In this document: positions 46,989-54,250 of the stretch, in pieces | Layout: every line of letters begins with the position of its first letter | Position numbering within the stretch: position 1 is the first letter of the stretch | Assembly (NCBI RefSeq): GCF_002196855.1 | Contig: NZ_NIPW01000003.1 | Location: 1 to 64,000, forward strand | Direction of reading: 5' to 3' | Source: Haematobacter genomosp. 1 | GTDB taxonomy: Bacteria > Pseudomonadota > Alphaproteobacteria > Rhodobacterales > Rhodobacteraceae | DNA: 64,000 nt | The notes under the pieces: model-generated | What the model saw: only the letters and a program-made list of their open reading frames with translations | What the model was told of the DNA's origin: nothing | The model's database searches: none | Made by a program: the position numbers and the translations under genes

Positions 46989-47438
46989 CTATCTGCTGTC
47001 CTGCCGGACGATGTCGGTGACGAGCACGTCCAGAGCATCCGGCCCCACGACGCCCCTGGCCGCCTCGCCCAATGCCGCGCGAAGCGCGATCATCGGGCCG
47101 CCTTCGGTAAAGGCCCCGTCGAAACCGCCGGTATTCGCGTGATCGAACAGAACCTGCAAAAGCGCATCGCGAAGCTTCGGCTCGTACCGGTGCACGACAT
47201 CGCTCCGCCCCTGCGGCACTTCCACGCTGAGGGAGAGCACGATGAGCGCCCGCGTTTCACCTTGCCGGATCACCGGGACCACGAACTGGTTGTTGAGCCG
47301 GGCATAGTCACGCAGCGCTGGCGGGGGAGGCGGGGCCGGTTCCTCCTCCGTCGGTGCCGGCCGGAGCGCGATGCCGGCAGCGACCCCTCCGGCAAGACCG
47401 GTGACGCAAAGCAGGATCGGGAGAAGAAGGCGCTTCAT
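46989..47438 (-). CDS. fliL: Flagellar basal-body protein FliL
   Basis: 149 residues. One N-terminal helix (LLLPILLCVTGLAGGVAAGI), a Pro/Glu linker, and a periplasmic domain with ALIVLSLSVEVPQGRSDVVH and YEPKLRDALLQVLFDHANTG. FliL rings surround the stator and support motor torque. It is the last gene of the long minus-strand operon that starts with flgB. Confidence 0.85.
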   Translation of the reverse strand: MKRLLLPILLCVTGLAGGVAAGIALRPAPTEEEPAPPPPPALRDYARLNNQFVVPVIRQGETRALIVLSLSVEVPQGRSDVVHRYEPKLRDALLQVLFDHANTGGFDGAFTEGGPMIALRAALGEAARGVVGPDALDVLVTDIVRQDSR

Positions 47439-47447
47439 GGTTTCTCC

Positions 47448-48176
47448 TCAGAACGGCAGGACAATGTCGCTGATCTGCTGGCCGTAGCGCGGCTGCTGAA
47501 CATCGGTGATCTGACCGCGCCCGCCATAGGCGATCCGAGCGCCTGCGATCTTGTCATAGGCGATCTCGTTCTGGCGGGTGATGTCATTGGGGCGGACATA
47601 GCCGGTCACCAGAAGCTCCCGCAGCTCGAAGTTCACCCGTACCTCCTGACTGCCCTCGATTCGCAGCACACCGTTGGGCAGGCGCTCGACCACCGTGGCC
47701 GCCACGCGGAGCGTGAGTTTCTCCTGCCGTTTGACGGAGCCGTTGCCCTTGTAGTTGCTGGCCGAGCCGGTGGAGATCGCCTCCGCCATGCCCGCGCCTT
47801 CGGGAAGCTTTTCGTTCAGACGCTGGGGAAGGCCGAACAGCTGCGGTATCCCCATCGTGTCGGACCCCTGCCGGGAGCGCCCCGTGGTGTTGGAGATCTC
47901 CGCCCGGTCATCGATTTCGATCACCACCGTCAGGATATCCCCCCGCATGCCCGCGCGCCTGTCGCCCAGCAGCGATTCGCGCCCCCCGTTCCAGAGCGAG
48001 GCGGCGGGGGCCTGCCCCTCCCGCGCGTCGGTATGGGAGGGGAGCGCATACATCGCCTGCATCTGGTAGGTGTCCTCCACCGGCTTGAAAGCGGGTGCGC
48101 GCCCGACCTCCGCCATGCGCCCGCAAGCGGCGGTCAGCGGAAGCAGAATCAGGGTGGCGAGAACTCGGTTTTTCAT
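47448..48176 (-). CDS. flgH: Flagellar L-ring lipoprotein FlgH
   Basis: 242 residues with lipobox LTAACG. Typical segments are ASLWNGGRESLLGDRRAGMR, GDILTVVIEIDDRAEISNTT, GNGSVKRQEKLTLRVAATVV and LRIEGSQEVRVNFELRELLV. It builds the outer-membrane bushing of the rod. Its ATG overlaps the flgA stop. Confidence 0.95.
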   Translation of the reverse strand: MKNRVLATLILLPLTAACGRMAEVGRAPAFKPVEDTYQMQAMYALPSHTDAREGQAPAASLWNGGRESLLGDRRAGMRGDILTVVIEIDDRAEISNTTGRSRQGSDTMGIPQLFGLPQRLNEKLPEGAGMAEAISTGSASNYKGNGSVKRQEKLTLRVAATVVERLPNGVLRIEGSQEVRVNFELRELLVTGYVRPNDITRQNEIAYDKIAGARIAYGGRGQITDVQQPRYGQQISDIVLPF

Positions 48177-48607
48177 TGCGTGTAATCCTTGGGAGTGCCG
48201 CCGACATGCACAGTCCCGTCCGGGCCGGCGATGCCGGTCACCGTGGTGCGCGAGGCGAGATTGAGAACGCGGACATCCTCGCCCGGGGCGGCACGGCCGA
48301 GCGCGCGGCCTTCGGCGCGAATGAGCAGCCCGCCTTTCCGCCAGGCAAGGGGCACGATCTGATTGCGCTCCACCACGGCGGCCGGTGCGATGTCGCCGGG
48401 ACGAATCGGGCGTCCTGCATAGATCGCCACACGGGCCTCGAAACCGATGGCATCGCCTGGGTCGGTAAGCGCGCCGGGCACGACCTCTGCCGAAAGCGCG
48501 AGATCGGTCGGCGCGATGACGCTTGTCGCGCGGATCGTATGTGCCGCGACCAGCGCCTCCGCTCCCGCGGGGGAAGCTGCCAGAAGAAGGAACACCGCCA
48601 GCCGCAT
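48173..48607 (-). CDS. flgA: FlgA, chaperone for P-ring assembly
   Basis: 144 residues with a signal peptide (LAVFLLLAASPAGA) and an SAF domain: IRATSVIAPTDLALSAEVVP, YAGRPIRPGDIAPAAVVERN and PGEDVRVLNLASRTTVTGIA. It helps FlgI form the periplasmic P ring. Short, as in alphaproteobacteria. Overlaps flgH by four bases and flgG by one. Confidence 0.9.
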   Translation of the reverse strand: MRLAVFLLLAASPAGAEALVAAHTIRATSVIAPTDLALSAEVVPGALTDPGDAIGFEARVAIYAGRPIRPGDIAPAAVVERNQIVPLAWRKGGLLIRAEGRALGRAAPGEDVRVLNLASRTTVTGIAGPDGTVHVGGTPKDYTQ

Positions 48608-49392
48608 CAGCGCACCTGAGCCGTCGCTGCCATCATCTGATCCGCCGCTGTCATCACCTTGGCGTTCAGTTCATAGCCGCGCTGTGCCTCGATCAGCTGG
48701 GTCACTTCGCGCACGGCATCGACGGTGGAGCTTTCCAGATATCCTTGCCGCAATGTGCCCAGCCCATCTTCGCCGGGATTGCCGGGAAGCGCAGGGCCGG
48801 AGGCTTCCGTTTCCGTGAACAGGTTGGAGCCCATCGCCTCCAGCCCCTTTTCGTTGGAAAACCCTGCAAGCGTGATCTGGCCCAGCATCTCGGGCTCCAC
48901 CCGGTCGCTGAAATAGGCATAGACCTCTCCCGCCGCATTGATGGAGATCGTCCGCGCATCGGTGGGAATGGTGATGCCCGGGGCAACTTCATGCCCCTCC
49001 GCCGTGACGATCAACCCTTCGGCGGAGCGCTTGAGCCCCCCGTCGCGCGTGTAGGCCGCCAGCCCGGAGGGCAGTGTGACTTCGATGTAGCCGCGCCCCT
49101 CGATGGCAATGTCGAGATCCCCCCCCGTCTGCGAGAGGGTGCCCTGGGCGATCTGCACTGATACGGCGGCAGGACGAACCCCGAGGCCGAGCTGCACACC
49201 CGCGGGCACGATTGTCCCGTCGGCGGCGGTGATCGTTCCGGGTCGCGTCATCTGCTGATAGTGGAGGTCGGCGAATTCTGCCCGCCGGGCGGCGTAGCCG
49301 GTCGTGTTCATGTTGGCGAGGTTGTTCGACGTGACCTCCACCCGCATCTGCTGGGCGGTCATGCCGGTCGCGGCGATCTGAAGTGCACGCAT
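48607..49392 (-). CDS. flgG: Flagellar distal rod protein FlgG
   Basis: 261 residues. N-terminal rod motif RVEVTSNNLANMNTTGYAAR and C-terminal VTQLIEAQRGYELNAKVMTA; centre QGTLSQTGGDLDIAIEGRGY is the FlgG-type bend region. Normal length. Lies just downstream of flgF in the same operon. Confidence 0.96.
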   Translation of the reverse strand: MRALQIAATGMTAQQMRVEVTSNNLANMNTTGYAARRAEFADLHYQQMTRPGTITAADGTIVPAGVQLGLGVRPAAVSVQIAQGTLSQTGGDLDIAIEGRGYIEVTLPSGLAAYTRDGGLKRSAEGLIVTAEGHEVAPGITIPTDARTISINAAGEVYAYFSDRVEPEMLGQITLAGFSNEKGLEAMGSNLFTETEASGPALPGNPGEDGLGTLRQGYLESSTVDAVREVTQLIEAQRGYELNAKVMTAADQMMAATAQVR

Positions 49393-49401
49393 CTCTCTCT
49401 C

Positions 49402-50124
49402 CTATCGGCCGAGCGTCTGGACGACGACGCGGATGCGCCCGTCCTCCATCTCGAGGAAGCTTTGTCCCATCTCGTAGGCGCGCTGGACGGCGATCATCCG
49501 CGCGATCTCCGAGATCGGGTTGACGTTGGAGCCTTCCAGATGGCCCTGCAGAAGCCGCGCTCCGTCTTCCGCGACGGGTTCTGCGCCGCCTTCTGGGATT
49601 TGGAGCCTTGCACCCGCCAGCTGGCTCCGGCCGGGATCGACGGGCTGCCACAGGCCGATGCGGGTGAGCGGCGTGCCATCCGCGGCGAGCGTGCCATCCG
49701 GCGAGAGCGTCACGGCACGGGCTTCCGCCGGGACAAAGACCGGGCCGCCGCCTTCGTCGAGCAACCGGTCCCCCTCCGGCGTCACAAGCTCCCCTTCGGC
49801 ATTCGGCGTGAAGTGACCCGCGCGGGTGAGCGCCTGACCGTCCGGCGTTTCCACTAGGAAATAGCCGTCCCCCTCGATGGCGAAGTCGTAGGTGCCCCCT
49901 GTCGCCGTGATCGCGCCTGCGCGCGGGTCGATGGTGCGGCCATGGGCCGTCGCCATGGACAGGACCTCTCCGGGCTGACCCGAGCGCTTCACGTGTTCGG
50001 AGAACACCAGCCCTTCGCGCCGGAACCCGGTGGTGGAGGCATTGGCGATATTGTTGGCGATCACATCCATTTCGCGCGTCAATCCGCGCTGGCGGGTGAG
50101 GGCGACATAAACGGGGGTGTCCAT
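49402..50124 (-). CDS. flgF: Flagellar proximal rod protein FlgF
   Basis: 240 residues. Starts VYVALTRQRGLTREMDVIAN then NIANASTTGFRRE, has GTYDFAIEGDGYFLVETPDG, and ends with MIAVQRAYEMGQSFLEMEDG. Related to FlgG but shorter and lacking the FlgG N-terminal pattern. Confidence 0.92.
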   Translation of the reverse strand: MDTPVYVALTRQRGLTREMDVIANNIANASTTGFRREGLVFSEHVKRSGQPGEVLSMATAHGRTIDPRAGAITATGGTYDFAIEGDGYFLVETPDGQALTRAGHFTPNAEGELVTPEGDRLLDEGGGPVFVPAEARAVTLSPDGTLAADGTPLTRIGLWQPVDPGRSQLAGARLQIPEGGAEPVAEDGARLLQGHLEGSNVNPISEIARMIAVQRAYEMGQSFLEMEDGRIRVVVQTLGR

Positions 50125-50125
50125 C

Positions 50126-50392
50126 CTATCCTCCTGCGATCAGGGGCACGATGCGGTCGGTGAAAAAGCTCACCAGCGTTTCGGTCATGAAGCTCATCGA
50201 CACCCAGAAGACGACGAGCATCGCCGCCAGCTTCGGCACGAAGGTCAGCGTTGCCTCCTGCACGGAGGTGAGGGCCTGAAAGAGCCCGATCACCACGCCG
50301 GTGACCAGCGCCACGCCCAGAAGCGGCGCGGCTGTCAGCGCCGCGATCCAGAGCGCCTGCCGGAGCGTGTCGTAAAGGACGGTATCCGCCAT
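50126..50392 (-). CDS. fliQ: Flagellar export protein FliQ
   Basis: 88 residues with two long membrane helices (LWIAALTAAPLLGVALVTGV and KLAAMLVVFWVSMSFMTETL) flanking VIGLFQALTSVQEATLTFVP, the FliQ signature. Part of the FliPQR gate. One base overlaps fliE. Confidence 0.95.
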   Translation of the reverse strand: MADTVLYDTLRQALWIAALTAAPLLGVALVTGVVIGLFQALTSVQEATLTFVPKLAAMLVVFWVSMSFMTETLVSFFTDRIVPLIAGG

Positions 50393-50673
50393 CAGACCGG
50401 CATCCTGAGGATTTCCTGATACGCCTCCACCACCTTGTCGCGCACGGCCACGACTGTCTCCACCGCCGTCTGCGAGGCGGAGAGCGCCTGCACCAGGGCG
50501 TGGGCGTCCGCCTTGCCGCTCAGGGCGGCGGTGGCCGTCTGCTCGCCTTCGGAAAGCACGCGAGCAAAGTCCTGCGCGGCGCCGAGCAGGCCGCCCGCGC
50601 CGCCCGGTTCGGGGCGGGTCGCGGGGCGGGCGGTGTCATAGCCACGGATGGCGAGGGAGGGGGTCAGGTCCAT
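50392..50673 (-). CDS. fliE: Flagellar hook-basal body protein FliE
   Basis: 93 residues. The C-terminal segment ALVQALSASQTAVETVVAVR followed by DKVVEAYQEILRMPV is the FliE signature; it links the MS ring and the rod. The N-terminal half is short and glycine-rich. Confidence 0.92.
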   Translation of the reverse strand: MDLTPSLAIRGYDTARPATRPEPGGAGGLLGAAQDFARVLSEGEQTATAALSGKADAHALVQALSASQTAVETVVAVRDKVVEAYQEILRMPV

Positions 50674-50681
50674 CTGGTATC

Positions 50682-51071
50682 CTATCGGCGGAGAAGGTCG
50701 AGTGCTGCGGAGGCCATCTGCCGGGCCTGATCGAACATGCGCAGGTTGGCCTCGTAGCTGCGCTGGGCCTCACGTGCGTCGGCGATCTCCACCATCAGAT
50801 CGACGTTGGAGCCATCGTAGTAGCCCGAGCCATCGGCCATCGGATGCGCGGGGTCATGGATGCGCTGAAGCTCCGAGCGATCAAGCCGCGTGCGGGAGAG
50901 ATGCACCTGCCCGGCCTCCGCGCCGCGCATTTCCGCTTCGAACGCGGCGGTCTTGCGGCGGTAGCCGGGTGTATCGGCATTGGCGATGTTCTGGGAGATG
51001 TTGCGCAACCTGCCGGCCTGCGCCTCCATCCCGGAGGAGGATACGGCGAGGATCTGCTTCAGGTCCGCCAT
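50682..51071 (-). CDS. flgC: Flagellar proximal rod protein FlgC
   Basis: 129 residues. Rod motif LRNISQNIANADTPGYRRKT, FlgC-specific DGSGYYDGSNVDLMVEIADA and REAQRSYEANLRMFDQARQM. Overlaps flgB by one base. Confidence 0.95.
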   Translation of the reverse strand: MADLKQILAVSSSGMEAQAGRLRNISQNIANADTPGYRRKTAAFEAEMRGAEAGQVHLSRTRLDRSELQRIHDPAHPMADGSGYYDGSNVDLMVEIADAREAQRSYEANLRMFDQARQMASAALDLLRR

Positions 51072-51451
51072 CAGCCCGCCTTCCCGAGGCTGGCGCGGAT
51101 GATGCCGCCCGCGCTGCGATAGACGGCGAGCGCGAGGTCATGGCTGTGACGGATCTCCGCCGCCGTCACCATCTCACCCTCCAGCGAGACGGTATTGCCA
51201 TTGGGCGCAGGCTCCCCTCCCTTGTCCACGGGGCTGCGGAGGCTGGAGAGCCCCTCCGGCTGATGGCCCGCCCGTGTGACGGCCATCGGCATGTCGCCCC
51301 GCTCGACCAGTTCGGCGAAGGGGCGCAGGTCGCGGGCGCGGTATCCCGGCGTATCGGCATTGGCGACGTTCTCCGCCACCATGGCCTGCCGGGCGGCGGC
51401 GTGATTGGCGAGCGCGCCAGCGAGTCGCGACAGTGCAAGTCTTTCGAACAT
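51071..51451 (-). CDS. flgB: Flagellar proximal rod protein FlgB
   Basis: 126 residues from the ATG at 51451 (MFERLALSRLAGALANH), with GGGAGAA upstream; the in-frame start at 51481 is worse placed. Typical MVAENVANADTPGYRARDLR and C-terminal DLALAVYRSAGGIIRASLGK. It opens the operon flgB-flgC-fliE-fliQ-flgF-flgG-flgA-flgH-fliL. The 79-bp gap to divergent fliI carries two CTTTAAGA direct repeats, 15 bp apart. Confidence 0.93.
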   Translation of the reverse strand: MFERLALSRLAGALANHAAARQAMVAENVANADTPGYRARDLRPFAELVERGDMPMAVTRAGHQPEGLSSLRSPVDKGGEPAPNGNTVSLEGEMVTAAEIRHSHDLALAVYRSAGGIIRASLGKAG

Positions 51452-51530
51452 CGGCGTTTCTCCCTCTCTCGGCGAAACCAAGCTTTAAGAGTGATTCCTT
51501 TAAGAATGGTAAGAGCCGCAGGAGAATCCG

Positions 51531-52829
51531 ATGTCGCCCCCCGAAATCCTTCTTTCCAGGATCGCAGCCATTCCCGTCACCCGTCCCGTGGGGAGGGTCG
51601 TTTCCGTCAGCGGCGCGCTGATCGGTGTGGGCGGGCTGCCGCGAAGGGCCGCGCTGGGTGACCGGGTGGAGTTTACGCGCGCGGGGCTGGCGGGTGAGAT
51701 CGTCTCGCTCACGCAGGAGGGCGCGGGCGTGCTGCCGGAGAAACGGCCGGAGGGGTTGGCCGTCGGCGATCTCGCGCTCTGGGAGCAGGGGAGCGGCATC
51801 GCCCCGGATGAAAGCTGGATCGGCAGGCTGGTCGATGCCTCCGGCAAGCCCCTGGACGGGCGGCCTCTGGGATCGGGGGTGCGGGCGCGGGACTATGCCG
51901 CCGCGCCGCCCGATGCGGCCCTGCGCCGGCCGCTGGGCACCCGCATGGAGACGGGTCTATCCGTATTCAACACGCTGCTGCCCCTCGTGCGCGGGCAGCG
52001 GATCGGGCTCTTTGCGGGGTCGGGCGTGGGCAAGTCCACGCTGCTGGCGGCGCTGGCACGCCATGTTGCCGCCGATGTGGTGGTGGTCGGGCTGGTGGGT
52101 GAGCGGGGGCGCGAGGTCCGCGAATTCGTCGATCACGTATTGGGGCCTGACGGGATGGCGCGGGCGGTGGTCGTCGCTGCGACATCCGACCAGTCGCCCC
52201 TCCTCCGGCGCCGCGCGGCCTGGACCGCGATGGCCGTGGCGGAGCATTTCCGCGACGCGGGCAAACAGGTGCTCCTCCTGATGGATTCGGTCACCCGCTA
52301 TGCCGAGGCGCACCGGGAGATCGCGCTTGCCTCCGGCGAACCGCCGAGCCTGCGGGGCTTCCCGCCCTCCACCAGCCAGATGATCACGGCATTGGCCGAG
52401 CGGGCGGGGCCGGGGCCGAAGGGCGCGGGCGACATCACCGCGATCTTCAGTGTGCTCGTTGCCGGGTCCGACATGGAGGAGCCGGTTGCCGATATTCTGC
52501 GCGGCGTGCTGGACGGCCATGTGGTGATGGACCGCAGCATCGCCGAGCGCGGACGCTTCCCGGCCATCGACCTGCTCCGCTCCGTCTCCCGCAGCCTGCC
52601 CGCCGCCGCAAGCGCCGAGGAGAACCTGCTGATCGGGGAGGCGCGGCGGCTCCTTGGCGCCTATGACCGGGCGGAGATGATGATCCAGGCGGGGCTGTAT
52701 GTGCCCGGCTCCGATCCGCTGGTCGATCGCGCCATCGCCGTCTGGCCCGCGCTCGATGCCTTTCTGGCGGAGCGGGCGGAGGATGGAACGGCGGCAAGCT
52801 TCGCCCGCCTCGCAGCGATTCTGGCCTGA
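51531..52829 (+). CDS. fliI: Flagellum-specific export ATPase FliI
   Basis: 432 residues. Walker A GLFAGSGVGKSTLLAALARH, Walker B VLLLMDSVTRYAEAHREIAL, and PPSLRGFPPSTSQMITALAE fit the FliI/YscN family, with the N-terminal beta barrel VVSVSGALIGVGGLP. It energises unfolding and entry of export substrates. It stands alone on its strand, divergent from flgB. Confidence 0.96.
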   Translation: MSPPEILLSRIAAIPVTRPVGRVVSVSGALIGVGGLPRRAALGDRVEFTRAGLAGEIVSLTQEGAGVLPEKRPEGLAVGDLALWEQGSGIAPDESWIGRLVDASGKPLDGRPLGSGVRARDYAAAPPDAALRRPLGTRMETGLSVFNTLLPLVRGQRIGLFAGSGVGKSTLLAALARHVAADVVVVGLVGERGREVREFVDHVLGPDGMARAVVVAATSDQSPLLRRRAAWTAMAVAEHFRDAGKQVLLLMDSVTRYAEAHREIALASGEPPSLRGFPPSTSQMITALAERAGPGPKGAGDITAIFSVLVAGSDMEEPVADILRGVLDGHVVMDRSIAERGRFPAIDLLRSVSRSLPAAASAEENLLIGEARRLLGAYDRAEMMIQAGLYVPGSDPLVDRAIAVWPALDAFLAERAEDGTAASFARLAAILA

Positions 52830-52834
52830 GCCAC

Positions 52835-52888
52835 GGGACCATCCGCCGGGACCATTCGGGGAGACCATCCGCGGGGACCAGTCGCGGG
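52835..52888 (+). repeat. Short imperfect tandem repeat after fliI
   Basis: Four units of 12-14 bp: GGGACCATCCGCC, GGGACCATTCGG, GGAGACCATCCGCG, GGGACCAGTCGCG. They start six bases after the fliI stop. Confidence 0.65.
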
Positions 52889-52963
52889 GGGGGGCCGCTT
52901 TTGCTTGTGTTGCCCGCCGTGTCGCGGAATACCTCGGGTCGCAATCCGTGAAAGGAGACAGCC

Positions 52964-53722
52964 ATGCCCACCATCCTCATCACCGGGGCGACCGCCGGTT
53001 TCGGTCAGGCCACCGCCCGCCGCTTTGCGCGCGCCGGGTGGTCCGTCGTGGGCACCGGCCGGAGGGAGGAGCGCCTCCGCGCGTTGGCCGAGGAGATCGG
53101 CCCGGCTTTCCACGGCCTCGCCTTCGACATCACCGATCCCGCCGCCGTCGCTGCGGCGCTGGACAGCCTGCCCGACGCGTTTGCCGCCATCGACCTGCTG
53201 GTGAACAATGCAGGCATGGCGCTCGGCACCGCGCCTGCGCCGGAACCGCCGCTCGCGGACTGGCAGGCGATGGTGGAGACGAACGTGTCGGGCCTCCTCG
53301 CCGTCACGCACAGGCTGCTGCCGGGGCTGATCGCGCGGAAGGGCATGATCGTGAACCTCTCCTCCATCGCCGCGCACTGGCCCTATCCGGGGGGGAATGT
53401 CTATGCCGCCACCAAGGCTTTCGTGCGGCAGTTCTCGCTGGGTCTGCGGGCCGATCTGCACGGCACCGGGGTCCGGGTCACCTCGCTGGAGCCGGGGCTG
53501 TGCGAGAGCGAGTTCACGATGATCCGCACCCGCGGCAATCAGGCGGCCTACGACGCGCTTTATGAAGGGGCCGATCCGATCCAGCCGGAGGATATCGCCG
53601 AAACGATCCACTGGCTCGCCACCCAACCGCCGCATCTGAACTTCAACAGCATCGAGATGATGCCTGTCAGCCAGTCCTGGGCGCCGCTGCGCGTTCACCG
53701 CCGCGAGACGGACAAGGCCTAG
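52964..53722 (+). CDS. Short-chain dehydrogenase, YdfG-like
   Basis: 252 residues. NADP-binding ILITGATAGFGQATARRF with GTGRREERL, LLVNNAGMAL, catalytic Ser in MIVNLSSIAAHWPYPGGN and YxxxK in VYAATKAFVRQF. EPGLCESEFTMIRTRG resembles YdfG, which oxidises 3-hydroxy acids such as serine and reduces malonic semialdehyde. GGAG precedes the ATG. The stop codon TAG lies inside the CTAG that begins repeat element E. Confidence 0.9.
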   Translation: MPTILITGATAGFGQATARRFARAGWSVVGTGRREERLRALAEEIGPAFHGLAFDITDPAAVAAALDSLPDAFAAIDLLVNNAGMALGTAPAPEPPLADWQAMVETNVSGLLAVTHRLLPGLIARKGMIVNLSSIAAHWPYPGGNVYAATKAFVRQFSLGLRADLHGTGVRVTSLEPGLCESEFTMIRTRGNQAAYDALYEGADPIQPEDIAETIHWLATQPPHLNFNSIEMMPVSQSWAPLRVHRRETDKA

Positions 53723-53885
53723 CAGGCGGCTGAAAAAGGATTTTTGGCCTGTGTTGGAGCGGAAATCCTTCTCCATCTGACGAAATCCAGCCGGAAATCG
53801 ATATACGTCCGGGCGTTTCCGGGCCGATTTTCCGATTCCGGAGGCGTAGGCATCACATTTCAGGATTTTTTCAGCAGCCTGCTAG
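53719..53885 (-). repeat. Interspersed MITE-like element, copy E (best-preserved ends, subfamily I)
   Basis: 167 bp bounded by CTAGCAGGCGGCTGAAAAA and TTTTTCAGCAGCCTGCTAG: 19-bp inverted ends with one mismatch. CTAG is at both ends, so it may be terminal sequence or a target duplication. Its left CTAG supplies the TAG stop of the SDR gene. The minus strand aligns with F1 through GGAATCGGAAAATCGGCCCG, CCCGGACGTATAT and CCGGCTGGATTTCGTCAGAT. Confidence 0.88.
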
Positions 53886-54250
53886 CGCACCCGCTCCGCC
53901 GGGGGTCGCGGGGGGCGGCCCCCGCGCCTTGCCGCCTGCTTGCCGGACGGACGGGGTAGCGGCGGGCATACCGCCTCTTTCCTGTCGTGAACCCGCCCGC
54001 CCTTCGCCTGCGGCGTCGGGCGGAGAGGGGCCGGGAGGACGGGTGTCCGGTCCGTCCTGTTGCCGAACGATGCCGGACTGTCCTGCCCGGGGCGTTGCCG
54101 GAGCGCAGGTCTTGCCGGTGAAGCGCTGCCTCCCACCCTGCCACCGGTCGGAACGCTGCGGGTCAGCCTACGGGATTGCCGGACGGAGCCTCCCCTGAAC
54201 AGGCCGGACCCGGCGGCAACCTTTTATCAAAGCCCCGGGGAAGGGTGGCG
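53886..54250. other. Gene-free GC-rich spacer with a hairpin
   Basis: No coding region I can support. CGCGGGGG-GCGG-CCCCCGCG at 53907-53926 forms an 8-bp stem with a 4-nt loop and could end transcription from mutS or protect a 3' end. Confidence 0.5.

Noticed and set aside
51485-51503. TTAA pair between flgB and fliI as a CtrA site.
   Set aside because: The half-sites are 11 bases apart, not 7.
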